DNA from: Polynucleobacter sp. TSB-Sco08W16
Lineage (GTDB): Bacteria; Pseudomonadota; Gammaproteobacteria; Burkholderiales; Burkholderiaceae
DNA length: 64,000 nucleotides
NCBI RefSeq assembly: GCF_018687455.1
Contig: NZ_CP061291.1
Coordinates: 1,426,001-1,490,000 of the forward strand
Reading direction: 5' to 3'
A program made the translations under genes and the position numbers. Below the pieces are notes generated by a model. It did not search any database. It was not told the DNA's origin and saw only the letters and a program-made list of their open reading frames with translations. Shown here one piece after another: positions 25,043 to 33,864 of the stretch; positions within the stretch are counted from its first letter, which is position 1; each line of letters begins with the position of its first letter.

Positions 25043-26623
25043 ATGTTAGATAACAATATCAAGACCCAATTAAAAGCCTACTTTGAAAAGATCGTCGCCC
25101 CGATCGTTCTGACAGCGACCCTTGATCAAAGCCCAGCGTCAGCACAGATGCTTGAGCTCTTGAATGAAGTTGCAGAACAATCTGACAAGATTACGGTTAA
25201 GACTAACGGCCAAGCTCAGAATTCTCCAAGCTTTACCGTAAGTAAACTTGATGAAGAAGCCCGCATTACATTTGCTGGCTTACCAATGGGTCATGAGATG
25301 ACTTCATTTATCTTGGCGATCTTGCAAGCTAGTGGTTATCCACCCAAAGTGGAAGAAGACATCATTGCTCGCATTCGTAAACTCGAAGGTACGTTTCGCT
25401 TTCAGACATTTATTTCTTTGTCATGCCATAACTGCCCTGACGTTGTGCAAGCCTTGAACTTAATGGCCGCACTCAATCCTCAGGTACAGCATGAAATGAT
25501 TGATGGCGCCCTTTACCAGAATCTAGTTGATCAATATCAGATCATGGCTGTTCCAACCGTCATTCTGAACGGCGAAGTATTTGGTCAAGGTCGTATGGGC
25601 GTTGAAGAAATTATTGCCAAACTCGATACCGGCAGCGCTGAAGAAGAGGCTGCCAAACTCAATGCCAAAGACGATTTTGATGTTCTAGTCATTGGTGGTG
25701 GCCCCGCTGGTTCTGCAGCTGCAATTTATGCGGCCCGCAAAGGCATTCGCACCGGTATTGTTGCTGAGCGCTTTGGCGGCCAAGTCATGGACACTCTCGG
25801 AATCGAAAACTTCATCTCAGTCTCACATACAGAGGGACCAAAACTGGTGCAGGCCTTAGAGCAACACGTGAAAGATTATGAAGTTGACATCATGAACTTG
25901 CAGCGTGCCAATGCACTACGAAAAACCAGCAAAGGCATTGAAGTGGAGATGGCGAACGGTGCAGTACTTAATAGTAAATCGGTCATCATCAGCACTGGTG
26001 CGCGCTGGAGAGAAATGAATGTGCCTGGCGAACAAGAGTATCGCAACAAAGGGGTTGCCTACTGCCCACATTGCGATGGCCCCTTATTTAAAGGTAAGCG
26101 TGTTGCTGTAATTGGTGGTGGCAATTCAGGGGTTGAAGCTGCAATTGATTTGGCTGGCGTTGTGAGCCATGTCACCTTAATTGAGTTTGATAGCCAATTG
26201 CGTGCAGATGCTGTATTGCAAAAGAAATTATTCAGCCTTTCCAACGTTCAAGTTATTACAAGCGCATTAACTAAAGAAGTATTGGGTGATGGCAGCAAAG
26301 TGAATGGCTTGCGCTATGAGGATCGCACCTCTAAAGCAGATCACACCTTGGAGTTAGAGGGCATCTTTGTGCAGATCGGCTTACTCCCAAATACCGAATG
26401 GCTCAAAGGCACCGTTGACCTCTCTCCACGTGGCGAGATTATTGTTGACGCCAAAGGCGAGACATCGTTACCGGGTGTATTTGCCGCAGGTGACTGCACC
26501 ACAGCCCCTTATAAGCAAATCATTATCGCCATGGGTGAAGGTGCAAAAGCATCACTTGGCTCCTTTGACTATCTCATTCGTCACTCTGTGAGCGAAGAAG
26601 AACCAAGCAAGATTGCTGCCTGA
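25043..26623 (+). CDS. ahpF: Alkyl hydroperoxide reductase subunit F
   Basis: FAD/NADH disulfide reductase of 526 residues that recycles AhpC. The N-terminal tandem thioredoxin-like domain carries CHNC at residues 128-131. The FAD motif GGGPAGSAAAIYAARKG begins near 217. The second redox centre is YCPHCDGPLF near 343, followed by the NADH-binding GGGNSGVEAAIDLAG. The C-terminal FAAGDCTTAPYKQIIIAMGEG closes the FAD site. All motifs are intact and the length equals the usual 520-530. A terminator follows. Confidence 0.95.
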   Translation: MLDNNIKTQLKAYFEKIVAPIVLTATLDQSPASAQMLELLNEVAEQSDKITVKTNGQAQNSPSFTVSKLDEEARITFAGLPMGHEMTSFILAILQASGYPPKVEEDIIARIRKLEGTFRFQTFISLSCHNCPDVVQALNLMAALNPQVQHEMIDGALYQNLVDQYQIMAVPTVILNGEVFGQGRMGVEEIIAKLDTGSAEEEAAKLNAKDDFDVLVIGGGPAGSAAAIYAARKGIRTGIVAERFGGQVMDTLGIENFISVSHTEGPKLVQALEQHVKDYEVDIMNLQRANALRKTSKGIEVEMANGAVLNSKSVIISTGARWREMNVPGEQEYRNKGVAYCPHCDGPLFKGKRVAVIGGGNSGVEAAIDLAGVVSHVTLIEFDSQLRADAVLQKKLFSLSNVQVITSALTKEVLGDGSKVNGLRYEDRTSKADHTLELEGIFVQIGLLPNTEWLKGTVDLSPRGEIIVDAKGETSLPGVFAAGDCTTAPYKQIIIAMGEGAKASLGSFDYLIRHSVSEEEPSKIAA

Positions 26624-26665
26624 TATTTGATCCCAGCGCTTGCCAGAATTGCCTTGGTAAATAAA

Positions 26666-26691
26666 AACCCCAGAGGAATCTCTGGGGTTTT
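26666..26691 (+). terminator. Rho-independent terminator after ahpF
   Basis: Perfect 10-bp stem AACCCCAGAG-GAAT-CTCTGGGGTT followed by TTG and further T residues, preceded by an A-run. It can act on both strands and so would also stop transcription of the convergent cupin gene. Confidence 0.9.
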
Positions 26692-26714
26692 GTCTTTCTG
26701 GGTGAAGAAAGCTA

Positions 26715-27203
26715 CTAATTGAGTTTACGCGGATTACCAAAGCGAGGAGCATCTGGATAAACCGGGGTGGTGCTCACTGGCCCCATGCCGATAATCTGAA
26801 TTTCAGTTGGGCCTTTCATAGCGCCATCAAAATGGACTACGCCAGCAGGATGAAACATCATGCTGCCAGCCGGCAAACCAACAGTCGTAGCAGGATCCCA
26901 GCTTGCATCAGTACCCGCATACCAAGTTCCTTTGATAACTGTTACAAAACGATCTTGGGTATGGAAGTGTGGGGAACTCATAATGCCCTCTGGAAAGATA
27001 TTGCGCACGACATACATCCCCGGCTTATTCGGATCACCATACAGAAAAGCAGTTTTCACTCCAGCACTAGCATCGGTCCACACCACTTGGTCAGGCTTGA
27101 CGATCACAAAATCTTTGGCAGTGGCTTGGGCATATGCCTGCGCAGATGCAAACCCCAGAATTGCAACAGCAAAGTATTTTTTAGCTAAAGAAAGTACTCT
27201 CAA
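26715..27203 (-). CDS. Secreted cupin domain protein
   Basis: Periplasmic cupin of about 162 residues with a signal peptide ending ASAQAYAQ. The metal-binding motif is PHFHTQDRFVTVIKGTWYAG (HxH with a downstream acidic position atypically Arg/Phe), and the second motif is MFHPAGVVHFDGA. Known relatives are unnamed cupins with unknown substrate. The start is unclear: a GTG at 27215 or a TTG at 27203, the latter preceded by GGAG at the right distance. Confidence 0.8.
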   Translation of the reverse strand: MRVLSLAKKYFAVAILGFASAQAYAQATAKDFVIVKPDQVVWTDASAGVKTAFLYGDPNKPGMYVVRNIFPEGIMSSPHFHTQDRFVTVIKGTWYAGTDASWDPATTVGLPAGSMMFHPAGVVHFDGAMKGPTEIQIIGMGPVSTTPVYPDAPRFGNPRKLN

Positions 27204-27297
27204 TTTAGTCTCCACATTGTTATATTTTTAATCACATCTTCTTGACGCAATCTAACATGGAGAACTCATATCGGTTCTCAGGGATAACCCGAGAAAA

Positions 27298-27687
27298 TTA
27301 GGCGCTAGCTAAACAAGATGGATGATTTTGGACCTGTCTAGAGTCAAACATTAATGTTAATCCTAAGGGGAGATTAGGGCTAACGGAATAATTGCCTCTA
27401 AGACATCCCGACTTAAGGACAATCAATCCAACAGCCATGAGTCTTTTTAAATGAAAATCCAGAGTTCCAGAATCAACGCCATAGCAATTAATAATGTCCT
27501 TTGGCCTGGCACCCTGTTCACCGGCCCGATAGATAAAATCAAATACTCGTAGCCGGGTTTCATGTCCAAGCGCCTCAAATACTTCGCAGTAGCGAAGCGA
27601 CTCTACATTCCCATGAAAGAAGCCTGATGAACCCTTTAGAGCAAAGGGTGTCAGAGAATTAGTTTGATGTACCTGTTGTGTAGTCAT
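27298..27687 (-). CDS. ArsR-type winged-helix transcriptional regulator
   Basis: DNA-binding protein of about 129 residues from the ATG at 27687 (MTTQQVHQTN); an ATG at 27732 would add fifteen. The winged-helix core runs from CEVFEALGHETRLRVFDFIY through DSGTLDFHLKRLMAVGLIVL, the usual ArsR pattern. Metal-binding CxC is missing; scattered Cys residues are present, so the ligand is unclear. The 5' end overlaps the 3' end of the small secreted protein gene at 27659, in a different frame, so the two are probably cotranscribed. Confidence 0.78.
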   Translation of the reverse strand: MTTQQVHQTNSLTPFALKGSSGFFHGNVESLRYCEVFEALGHETRLRVFDFIYRAGEQGARPKDIINCYGVDSGTLDFHLKRLMAVGLIVLKSGCLRGNYSVSPNLPLGLTLMFDSRQVQNHPSCLASA

Positions 27688-27979
27688 AAGTTGACTGGGC
27701 AGCGAGATGTTGATTTTTAAAAGCAAGTTCATGAATTGATTCGGTAGCCTCCACCACTTCCTCGTTTAGCTCCTGCTTGATAGTGATAATTTCATCCTCT
27801 GCACGGTGAAGCCGAGGGTTAAATTCATTGGGAATACGATGGGGATTATTAACTTCCACTACGCCCTGAGGGTCGATCTTTGCCTGGGCTCGGGAGCCAA
27901 TTAAAGCCATCAACAGACCCACCAGGAATAATGAGAACAAAAAGCTAAAACGAGAATGGCGACCGATGAATTGACCCAC
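27659..27979 (-). CDS. Small membrane-anchored or secreted protein, unrecognised family (copy A)
   Basis: I do not recognise this 106-residue protein. It has a basic start, a hydrophobic segment (residues 11-32, ending SRAQA, a likely signal peptidase site), the motif NNPHRIPNEFNPRL, an acidic helical region, and the terminal sequence YDYTTGTSN. A second gene at 47785-48132 encodes the same architecture with the same ending, so the family is real. The start is a GTG with GGGAG five bases upstream. It overlaps the ArsR-type gene and is divergent from the response regulator gene. No function can be proposed from sequence. Confidence 0.75.
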   Translation of the reverse strand: MGQFIGRHSRFSFLFSLFLVGLLMALIGSRAQAKIDPQGVVEVNNPHRIPNEFNPRLHRAEDEIITIKQELNEEVVEATESIHELAFKNQHLAAQSTYDYTTGTSN

Positions 27980-28151
27980 GATGACTCCCTATAAAGAATG
28001 AATGCACCCATCCTAGAAAGATCACCCCTATTTAGATATAGCACTTTAGCTCTAGTCATCAGACTGTCATTAATCGGCATCGAAAAAAGTGGATCTCAAA
28101 ACTTAAATAAGCCTATGCCTAAGGGGTAAGAAAGTTCCCCCGTCTAAATAA

Positions 28152-28199
28152 TTGATCTTGGTCAACATTATTGACGCCATCTCTAGAGCTAAAGTATTA
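28152..28199 (+). promoter_or_regulatory. Promoter with FNR-like site upstream of the response regulator
   Basis: A near-perfect FNR-type site TTGAT-CTTG-GTCAA lies at 28152-28165 (one mismatch). It is followed by a -35 TTGACG (28171-28176), a 17-base spacer and -10 GTATTA (28194-28199). The site would be centred near -45 to -48, close to but not at the class II position. The remaining part of the 277-base gap (27980-28256) shows nothing else definite. Confidence 0.5.
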
Positions 28200-28259
28200 G
28201 TCAAGCGTTTAATATGAATGTCATAATATTTGCTAAAGCCAAGCTCCTAAAAAGGCTTG

Positions 28260-28874
28260 ATGAATACCAAGGGCAGAGCCATGCAATCCGCGTCAGTTTT
28301 AGTCGTCGATGATCATCCAGTCTATAGGGATGCCCTCCACCAATTCCTCACTAGAAAATTTCTCGCAAGCAATATTCCAGTCTTCTCGGCAGACTCTTTA
28401 GGTGAGGGCTTAAAAATTGCCCAAAGCCAGAAAACGAATTGGGTAGTTCTTTTGGACCTATTAGTACCAGACTGTGAAGATCAATTTTCTGGAATTGTCG
28501 AATTTAAAAAACTGCCCAATGTCATAGCCATTGCCGCTATTTCAGGCTTAGAAAAAGAACTGATTGAAAAGCAATGCATTGATGCCGGCTGCAATATTTT
28601 CATATCCAAAAATAGTGATAGCGCCCATATCTATGAAAGCCTGTGTACATTAATTGGATTAGAGCCCCAAGATGCTTTAATTAATCAGCTCACAGATAGA
28701 CAAAAAGAAATTCTGTCGCAAATTGCTAACGGCCACTCAAACAAAATGATTGCCTATTCGCTCAATATTAGCGAGCAAACGGTGAAAGTACATCTTGGTG
28801 AGATTTTTAAGAAAATCAAAGTTTTTAATCGAACCCAGGCCGTCATTAAGGCCAAGGAAAATGGCTGGGTCTAG
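28260..28874 (+). CDS. NarL/LuxR-type response regulator
   Basis: Two-domain regulator of about 204 residues. The receiver domain has the acidic pair VVDDHPVYRD, the phosphoacceptor Asp near residue 66 in VVLLDLLVPD and the Lys in FISKNSD. The LuxR-type helix-turn-helix is LTDRQKEILSQIANGHSNKMIAYSLNISEQTVKVHLGEIF. The start may be this ATG (with AAGG before it), the preceding TTG, or the ATG at 28281. Three bases separate its stop from the hybrid kinase start, so the two form a signalling pair. Confidence 0.9.
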   Translation: MNTKGRAMQSASVLVVDDHPVYRDALHQFLTRKFLASNIPVFSADSLGEGLKIAQSQKTNWVVLLDLLVPDCEDQFSGIVEFKKLPNVIAIAAISGLEKELIEKQCIDAGCNIFISKNSDSAHIYESLCTLIGLEPQDALINQLTDRQKEILSQIANGHSNKMIAYSLNISEQTVKVHLGEIFKKIKVFNRTQAVIKAKENGWV

Positions 28875-28877
28875 GCT

Positions 28878-30632
28878 ATGACAACATTTCCCCTAAAGGC
28901 GGATAACCCATTGCTACTTGAAGAGAAATATACATTTCTTCAAACTGCATCCAAAACCAATACCGCAGGTACGATCATAGGTCCGCTGCTTACAGGGATA
29001 TTGATCTTTCAGGAGGCGCACTTAACCGCTCTCATCATTTGGCTTACAACCATGACTATTTGTGTGTCATTCAGGGCATACATGGTTTTTGTGAAAAACA
29101 AAGAGCGCGGACTATCGACCCAAAAGAAAATTACTAACTTAACCATTGGGGTGTTTTCGGTAACAATGTGCTGGGGTCTTGGCTGGCTGATTGTGGTTCC
29201 AACCATACCATTCAATCTCCAATGCCTCTACCTCTTGATGAGCTGTACTGCTGTGTTTGTGGGTCTATATGGCTACTCCATCCATCGACCTATATTCCTC
29301 TGTTTTGCATTGCCCATCTTCATCTGCCAATTCACTATTTCGCTGATCCCCCCGTTAATCTTTCCTTGGCCCATTTTGCTTGGGGAGTTTGCATTCTCTA
29401 TCTATACCATCAAGATGGCTTCTTACTTTTCAGACTCTTGGATTCGAACAGTAAGCCTCCAAATTCAGAACCAAATGCTCAATCAAGATTTGGAGATAGA
29501 GCGAAATGCTGCAATCTCGGCTAATACTGCTAAATCTAAATTTATCGCCACTGCCAGCCATGACCTCAGGCAACCCTTACATGCCGTCAATATTTACCTA
29601 GATCTATTTGAGCCGCAAACACTAAATCCCAAAGATCGAATCAACTTCTTCCAAATCAGAAAAAGTATTCAATCTCTTAACTCGATGTTCAATTCTCTGC
29701 TTGATCTCAGTAAATTAGATGCTGGATCAGCAGATCAAATACAAAAACCATTTGAACTGATTGAGCTAGTAAGTAGCCTCTCAAGGACCTATACCCCGAT
29801 TGCTTCAAGCAAGGACCTAGTTCTTCATTTTGAATTTTCTAACATTGAAGTGAATGGAGATATTGTTGTTCTTCAGCAATTGCTTGGTAATCTCATGTCA
29901 AATGCAATCCAGTACACCACAACAGGCTCCATCTTGGCAGAATTTTCTATCAAACAAGATTGTCTGCACATTCATATTGAAGATACTGGATGTGGAATTG
30001 ATAATTTATCTCTAGAAAAAATCTTTGATGAATTTTTTAGAGTAGATAGCACTCGTAATATGCACGATGGCCTAGGCTTAGGCCTCTCAATCGTCAGAAG
30101 GCTTTGTAAGCTGTCAGATATTGAATTATCTGTAGAGTCAGAAGTTGGTAAAGGCACTATTTTCAATATCCAAACCAAGTACAGCGCAAGATTACTTCCT
30201 GAAAATGAAAAAATGAGTGATAAAGATTTTTTGCACTCAAATTCTGGACGCCAAGAACTTCTCTTCACAACTAAGTCTATTGCCATATTCGAGGATGATC
30301 CCTCGATTTTTAGCGCCTATGAAAAGGCATTGGCACAAAATGGATTTCATGTCATCTCACTATCTGAAAATAGCACTGAGCTGGCTAATCAACTGGCAAA
30401 TGTGAATCACATTGATTGCATTCTGAGTGACTATAGGCTAAAAAGCACGACTGGCGATCTCATCATTCAGCAATTAAGGGATAGTTTCGGCGTTGATATT
30501 CCAGCAATCATTATTACTGCCGATACCTCCCCAAAACATATTCAATTATTTAATGATCTCAATATCAAGGTCCTATATAAGCCAATTGGGTACACGCAAA
30601 TCGTTGAGGCAATCAAGAAATTAATTTCTTAA
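28878..30632 (+). CDS. Hybrid sensor histidine kinase with C-terminal receiver domain
   Basis: Membrane kinase of 584 residues. The N-terminal third has about six hydrophobic helices and no periplasmic domain of note, followed by a coiled coil. The HisKA motif is TASHDLRQPLHAVN with H228. The ATPase domain has LGNLMSNAIQYT (N box), DTGCGID (G1) and GLGLGLSIV (G2). The C-terminal receiver has FEDDPSIF, phosphoacceptor D518 in LSDYRL and the Lys of YKPIG. It probably phosphorylates the NarL-type regulator encoded just upstream. The signal is unknown; the membrane-helix sensor suggests a stimulus within the membrane. Confidence 0.9.
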   Translation: MTTFPLKADNPLLLEEKYTFLQTASKTNTAGTIIGPLLTGILIFQEAHLTALIIWLTTMTICVSFRAYMVFVKNKERGLSTQKKITNLTIGVFSVTMCWGLGWLIVVPTIPFNLQCLYLLMSCTAVFVGLYGYSIHRPIFLCFALPIFICQFTISLIPPLIFPWPILLGEFAFSIYTIKMASYFSDSWIRTVSLQIQNQMLNQDLEIERNAAISANTAKSKFIATASHDLRQPLHAVNIYLDLFEPQTLNPKDRINFFQIRKSIQSLNSMFNSLLDLSKLDAGSADQIQKPFELIELVSSLSRTYTPIASSKDLVLHFEFSNIEVNGDIVVLQQLLGNLMSNAIQYTTTGSILAEFSIKQDCLHIHIEDTGCGIDNLSLEKIFDEFFRVDSTRNMHDGLGLGLSIVRRLCKLSDIELSVESEVGKGTIFNIQTKYSARLLPENEKMSDKDFLHSNSGRQELLFTTKSIAIFEDDPSIFSAYEKALAQNGFHVISLSENSTELANQLANVNHIDCILSDYRLKSTTGDLIIQQLRDSFGVDIPAIIITADTSPKHIQLFNDLNIKVLYKPIGYTQIVEAIKKLIS

Positions 30633-30677
30633 GCTAATTCATTAAATAAAAATACATTAAAAAATGAAGAGAGAGAC

Positions 30678-31382
30678 ATGCAAAACAACATAAAACTTGT
30701 CGCACTAGTAATTGCAATCCTATGCTCTGGGCAAGCACTAGCGCAAACTACTAAAAATGCTTGGGAAGGCGCATATGGCCAACTTGGTCTGATTGGTTTT
30801 GAGAGCTATATACCGGTAGCTGCCAACGGCACAACAACCACACCATCTGGCCATGTCCTGCCTACTTTTACAACGGCCAATCATTCCAATGGTCCAGCTG
30901 CAAATATTGCGGCTGGCTATAACTTTGCAATCAATCAAACCTATCTCATTGGCATTGGTGCAGCCCTATATCCCGGTCACTCTCGATCGGCTTCTACAAC
31001 TGCAACGAATGCTGGCGGTGTTGTCTCTGGAACCTATAACGTGAGCAATGTCTTCAGCATCTTTTTAACTCCATCCTACGCAATCGACCAAGAAAAACTT
31101 GGTTATATAAAAATTGGTTATACGGGAGCTACAGTGAATTCGAGCGCTTCAGGCAATGCAGCAGGTAACTTTCCTGAGCAAAAAACTCAAATGAGTGGCA
31201 TGGTCTATGGACTCGGCTATAAGCAAATCATCTCCGGCTCCATTTATGGTTTTGCTGAAGCTAACTATGCTGTAGATAAAGCAAAACAAGTCACCGTCAC
31301 AACCGATGATGGCTTAGTTGTTAATTCAACTGCTAAAGCATCAGGTTACGATGTGCTCTTTGGTATTGGCTATCGTTTCTAA
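30678..31382 (+). CDS. Outer-membrane beta-barrel protein
   Basis: Porin-like or OmpA/Opa-type eight-stranded barrel of 234 residues with a signal peptide (residues 1-22, ending GQALAQ). Alternating hydrophobic strands rich in Gly and Tyr end in the aromatic-terminated VLFGIGYRF, the classical C-terminal signature for Bam insertion. Ribosome site GAGAGAG precedes the ATG. It is 45 bases after the hybrid kinase on the same strand and may belong to its operon or be its target. Confidence 0.85.
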   Translation: MQNNIKLVALVIAILCSGQALAQTTKNAWEGAYGQLGLIGFESYIPVAANGTTTTPSGHVLPTFTTANHSNGPAANIAAGYNFAINQTYLIGIGAALYPGHSRSASTTATNAGGVVSGTYNVSNVFSIFLTPSYAIDQEKLGYIKIGYTGATVNSSASGNAAGNFPEQKTQMSGMVYGLGYKQIISGSIYGFAEANYAVDKAKQVTVTTDDGLVVNSTAKASGYDVLFGIGYRF

Positions 31383-31417
31383 TGTGGGATTCAGTCTGCA
31401 AGCAGAATTAAATGACC

Positions 31418-31966
31418 TTAACGCTTATAGAAACTGAGTGTGACCTCGCCTAAATTAATGCCAAACTTACTCATCTGGGCTTTATTAATCATTACTTTAG
31501 GTGTCACCAAGTACATCCAGTCATCGAATTGAACATGATAGACGGTGCCATCCACAGGTAAAGCCAATGTATAAGCCCAATTGAGGGCATTACCTGCAGA
31601 TGAACCATTTGCCTCACCCACTACGTCGTCTGCCTTTCCAATGTATTTACCTGGCGCGACTTCGGTCAACGTCCAAATACGTTTTTGCTTAGAGCCATCC
31701 GAATATTCAAAGCTTTCATCTAGAGTACCAATCTTCTTACCGTCAACTACTTTCCAGTTAGCTTGGATCAAGACGGTGAAGCGCTTTACAACAGCGCCAC
31801 TTCGATCAGTGAAGATGCCATAAGCATCAATGTTTCCAGAAAAGTACTCGCTTAAATCCAGCGTTGGTTTTTCTTTAGCATACTGAGAGACCTGAGGTCC
31901 AGAGCAGCCAAATAAAAATACGGCAACAAACAAAGTGATCGTGAATTTAATAAAGTGATGTTTCAT
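31418..31966 (-). CDS. DUF3833 family lipoprotein
   Basis: Lipoprotein of 182 residues with lipobox LFGCSG at residue 21. DUF3833 features seen are LDLSEYFSGNIDAYGIFTDRSG, the WTLTEVAPGKYIGKADDVVGEA segment and the final VTLSFYKR. In many proteobacteria this gene is grouped with chalcone-isomerase-like, SDR and photolyase genes in light or singlet-oxygen regulons. It shares one base with the upstream gene (stop-start junction at 31966), so it is cotranscribed. Confidence 0.87.
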   Translation of the reverse strand: MKHHFIKFTITLFVAVFLFGCSGPQVSQYAKEKPTLDLSEYFSGNIDAYGIFTDRSGAVVKRFTVLIQANWKVVDGKKIGTLDESFEYSDGSKQKRIWTLTEVAPGKYIGKADDVVGEANGSSAGNALNWAYTLALPVDGTVYHVQFDDWMYLVTPKVMINKAQMSKFGINLGEVTLSFYKR

Positions 31967-32520
31967 TAATTACAACTCTCTTGAAAAAGGGGTGGAGGAC
32001 AACTTTGTCCTAGCAATTGCTCGCGTAACTTGGGTGCACTTGTTTTTGGATCGAGCCAAATACCAAAAAAGGCTTTAGGAAACTCTGCTCCTGCAATTTG
32101 AGCCAAAGGCTTACCTTCAAAATAAAAGGTAGTTCCCTGCTTCGGAGCATAAATGGCAGTGATATTTTGGCCAGGCTCTACATTCGGTAAGAAGGTTGCC
32201 AACTGCTTCCCCCAGCTCTGTGCCTGAGCTTCTGGTACTCCGAGTTTTTTCATTTCCTCAATCGTTCGATTGGCGATAGCGTTACCAGAAAAAGATTTTT
32301 GATACCGTAGATCAAGGGCAAATTCTGAAGAGTTGGAACTGGCACCTCGATAAAAGGACGCATCATAAACATGCAGACCCCACCACGTTAATTTTCCACT
32401 ACCTTGTAGCTTAGCTGAATTTAATACTTGATCGATATGAGATGCATCACTAGCAATGGCGGAAGAGGTAAATAGGCAAGCCAAGATACAAAAACGAAGT
32501 AACATGCATTTTGCTGTCAT
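31966..32520 (-). CDS. Chalcone-isomerase-like periplasmic protein
   Basis: Protein of 184 residues with a signal peptide (residues 1-23, ending SSAIA). It matches the bacterial chalcone_isomerase-like family by LTWWGLHVYDASFY and the C-terminal KAFFGIWLDPKTSAPKLREQLLG. Catalytic residues of plant chalcone isomerase are not conserved in this family, so a lipid-binding role is more likely. It overlaps the DUF393 gene by four bases and is part of the DUF393-CHI-DUF3833 operon. Confidence 0.87.
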   Translation of the reverse strand: MTAKCMLLRFCILACLFTSSAIASDASHIDQVLNSAKLQGSGKLTWWGLHVYDASFYRGASSNSSEFALDLRYQKSFSGNAIANRTIEEMKKLGVPEAQAQSWGKQLATFLPNVEPGQNITAIYAPKQGTTFYFEGKPLAQIAGAEFPKAFFGIWLDPKTSAPKLREQLLGQSCPPPLFQESCN

Positions 32521-32930
32521 GAAGTGCCCTGCTTTGTATTGGCCTTGACTAGGCGTAGTGCACCTGGCCCAAATATTTGTGAAATCGCATGACGATTTTT
32601 TGCAAAGAAGCGGTACCCAAATCGCAAAAAAGGTTGTAGAACTTTACGAGAAAATAACCAAGCCATAAAAGGCAGCTCCGCCCTGCGATAGGCTTCAGGA
32701 AAAACAGCGACACCGCTAATTAAAACGCCATCGGCATATTGACCATACATCGCCGCCAAAGCTTGTTCGCACGATACGCCTACGGCTGCTGGGTTGTACT
32801 GATCTGAGTTGATGTCTACAAAATCGAGCAGGCCGGCTTGATTGCGTCCTCCAAGAAACAAAATTTCTGCCTGGCATAAAGGACATGCGCCATCGTAAAA
32901 CAGGGTCAGTTTTTGTAAGTCAGGGGCCAT
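32517..32930 (-). CDS. DCC-type thiol-disulfide oxidoreductase family (DUF393)
   Basis: Small protein of 137 residues with the family signature FYDGACPLCQAEILFLGGRNQAGLLDFVDI; the D-x-x-C-x-x-C motif gives the DCC name and suggests a redox role. It begins the operon DUF393, chalcone-isomerase-like, DUF3833. A conserved 27-bp element ends only three bases before its ATG, so the message may be leaderless. The start fits family alignments, in which the CxxC motif is 15-20 residues from the N-terminus. Confidence 0.88.
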   Translation of the reverse strand: MAPDLQKLTLFYDGACPLCQAEILFLGGRNQAGLLDFVDINSDQYNPAAVGVSCEQALAAMYGQYADGVLISGVAVFPEAYRRAELPFMAWLFSRKVLQPFLRFGYRFFAKNRHAISQIFGPGALRLVKANTKQGTS

Positions 32931-32933
32931 TGT

Positions 32934-32960
32934 GCAAGTTTAAGACTTATTCAATAAACT
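32934..32960 (-). promoter_or_regulatory. 27-bp regulatory element, copy 1 (photolyase-associated promoter)
   Basis: On the minus strand it has AGTTTA (32955-32960), then 12 bases including AATAAGTC, then TAAACT (32937-32942) and TGC. It matches the copy at 35670-35696 at 25 of 27 positions and has the same three-base distance to the start codon. TAAACT could act as a -10 box, which would put the transcript start at or near the A of the ATG. Confidence 0.72.
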
Positions 32961-32991
32961 GGCTGATAGCACCACTAATTCAGAAATCCCC

Positions 32992-33687
32992 TTGAAACTA
33001 CTTCCAACCCCCTTTCGCGCGCTCGTCATTGGAGCCTCTGGCACCATTGGAGATGCTTTTGTGGAACTTCTCACAAATCACCCTGCCTGCTCAGAGCTTA
33101 CAGGCGTGCATCGACACTCTAAATACCCTCTTGATTACCTCAATCCCGATTCAATCGAGTCCTGTGCTGCAGAGCTTGCAGCAGAAGCACCCTATCAACT
33201 CATTATCAATACGATAGGGGTATTGCACAGCGAACACTGGATGCCTGAAAAAAGACTGGATGATCTCAATGCGGATCAATTAATAGATTTAATGAAAATT
33301 AATGCTATTGGACCGGCCCTTACTATTCGTCACTTTTCCAAGCTGTTAGATCCACAAAATAGCATCATGGTCACTCTTTCAGCCAAGGTCGGCAGCATAG
33401 AGGACAACCGTCTTGGCGGATGGTACAGCTATCGAGCCTCTAAAGCAGCGCTCAATATGCTCATTAAGACTGCGGCAATAGAGCTCACTCGCACTAAACC
33501 CAACGCGGCATTAATTGCTCTGCATCCTGGGACGGTTAACTCCAGACTCTCTAAACCTTTTAGAGGACAACAGATTGGCAGACCTGCAAATGAGGCCGTA
33601 GCTGATATGTTTCGAGTGATTGAAAATCTACAGAAAGAGGATACAGGCAGCTTCCTCTCTTACTCAGGTGAAAAATTACCTTGGTAG
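32992..33687 (+). CDS. Short-chain dehydrogenase/reductase (C-factor-like)
   Basis: Oxidoreductase of 231 residues. The nucleotide motif is VIGASGTIGDAFVELL (GxxGxxG), with NTIGVLH in place of NNAG, and the catalytic YSYRASKAALNM (YxxxK). It resembles the CsgA/C-factor subgroup of short SDRs commonly found beside photolyase-type genes. The start appears to be TTG at 32992 with no strong ribosome site. It is divergent from the DUF393 operon and convergent with DUF2256. Substrate unknown. Confidence 0.85.
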   Translation: MKLLPTPFRALVIGASGTIGDAFVELLTNHPACSELTGVHRHSKYPLDYLNPDSIESCAAELAAEAPYQLIINTIGVLHSEHWMPEKRLDDLNADQLIDLMKINAIGPALTIRHFSKLLDPQNSIMVTLSAKVGSIEDNRLGGWYSYRASKAALNMLIKTAAIELTRTKPNAALIALHPGTVNSRLSKPFRGQQIGRPANEAVADMFRVIENLQKEDTGSFLSYSGEKLPW

Positions 33688-33700
33688 AGGCTATATTGAT

Positions 33701-33862
33701 CTAAGCCTTACTCTTGGGAGCCTTCTTTCGACATGCATCCGAGCAGTATTTAACTGACTCCCAATTTTTTTCCCAAGACTTTCTCCAGGTCATTTCTTTT
33801 TTACAGACAATGCAAATCTTGCTTGGTAAGAAACTTTTATTTCCTTTAAAAGAGGTGCTCAT
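33701..33862 (-). CDS. DUF2256 family zinc-ribbon-like mini-protein
   Basis: A 53-residue protein with the DUF2256 signature: KICIVCKKEMTWRKSWEKNW followed by VKYCSDACRKK. Two CxxC-type pairs (CxxC and CxxxC) probably bind zinc. It starts three bases before the end of the photolyase-like gene stop region (stop at 33865), so it is the last gene of the TIGR03643-photolyase-DUF2256 operon. The family almost always accompanies this photolyase type but has no known function. Confidence 0.9.
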   Translation of the reverse strand: MSTSFKGNKSFLPSKICIVCKKEMTWRKSWEKNWESVKYCSDACRKKAPKSKA

Positions 33863-33864
33863 CT

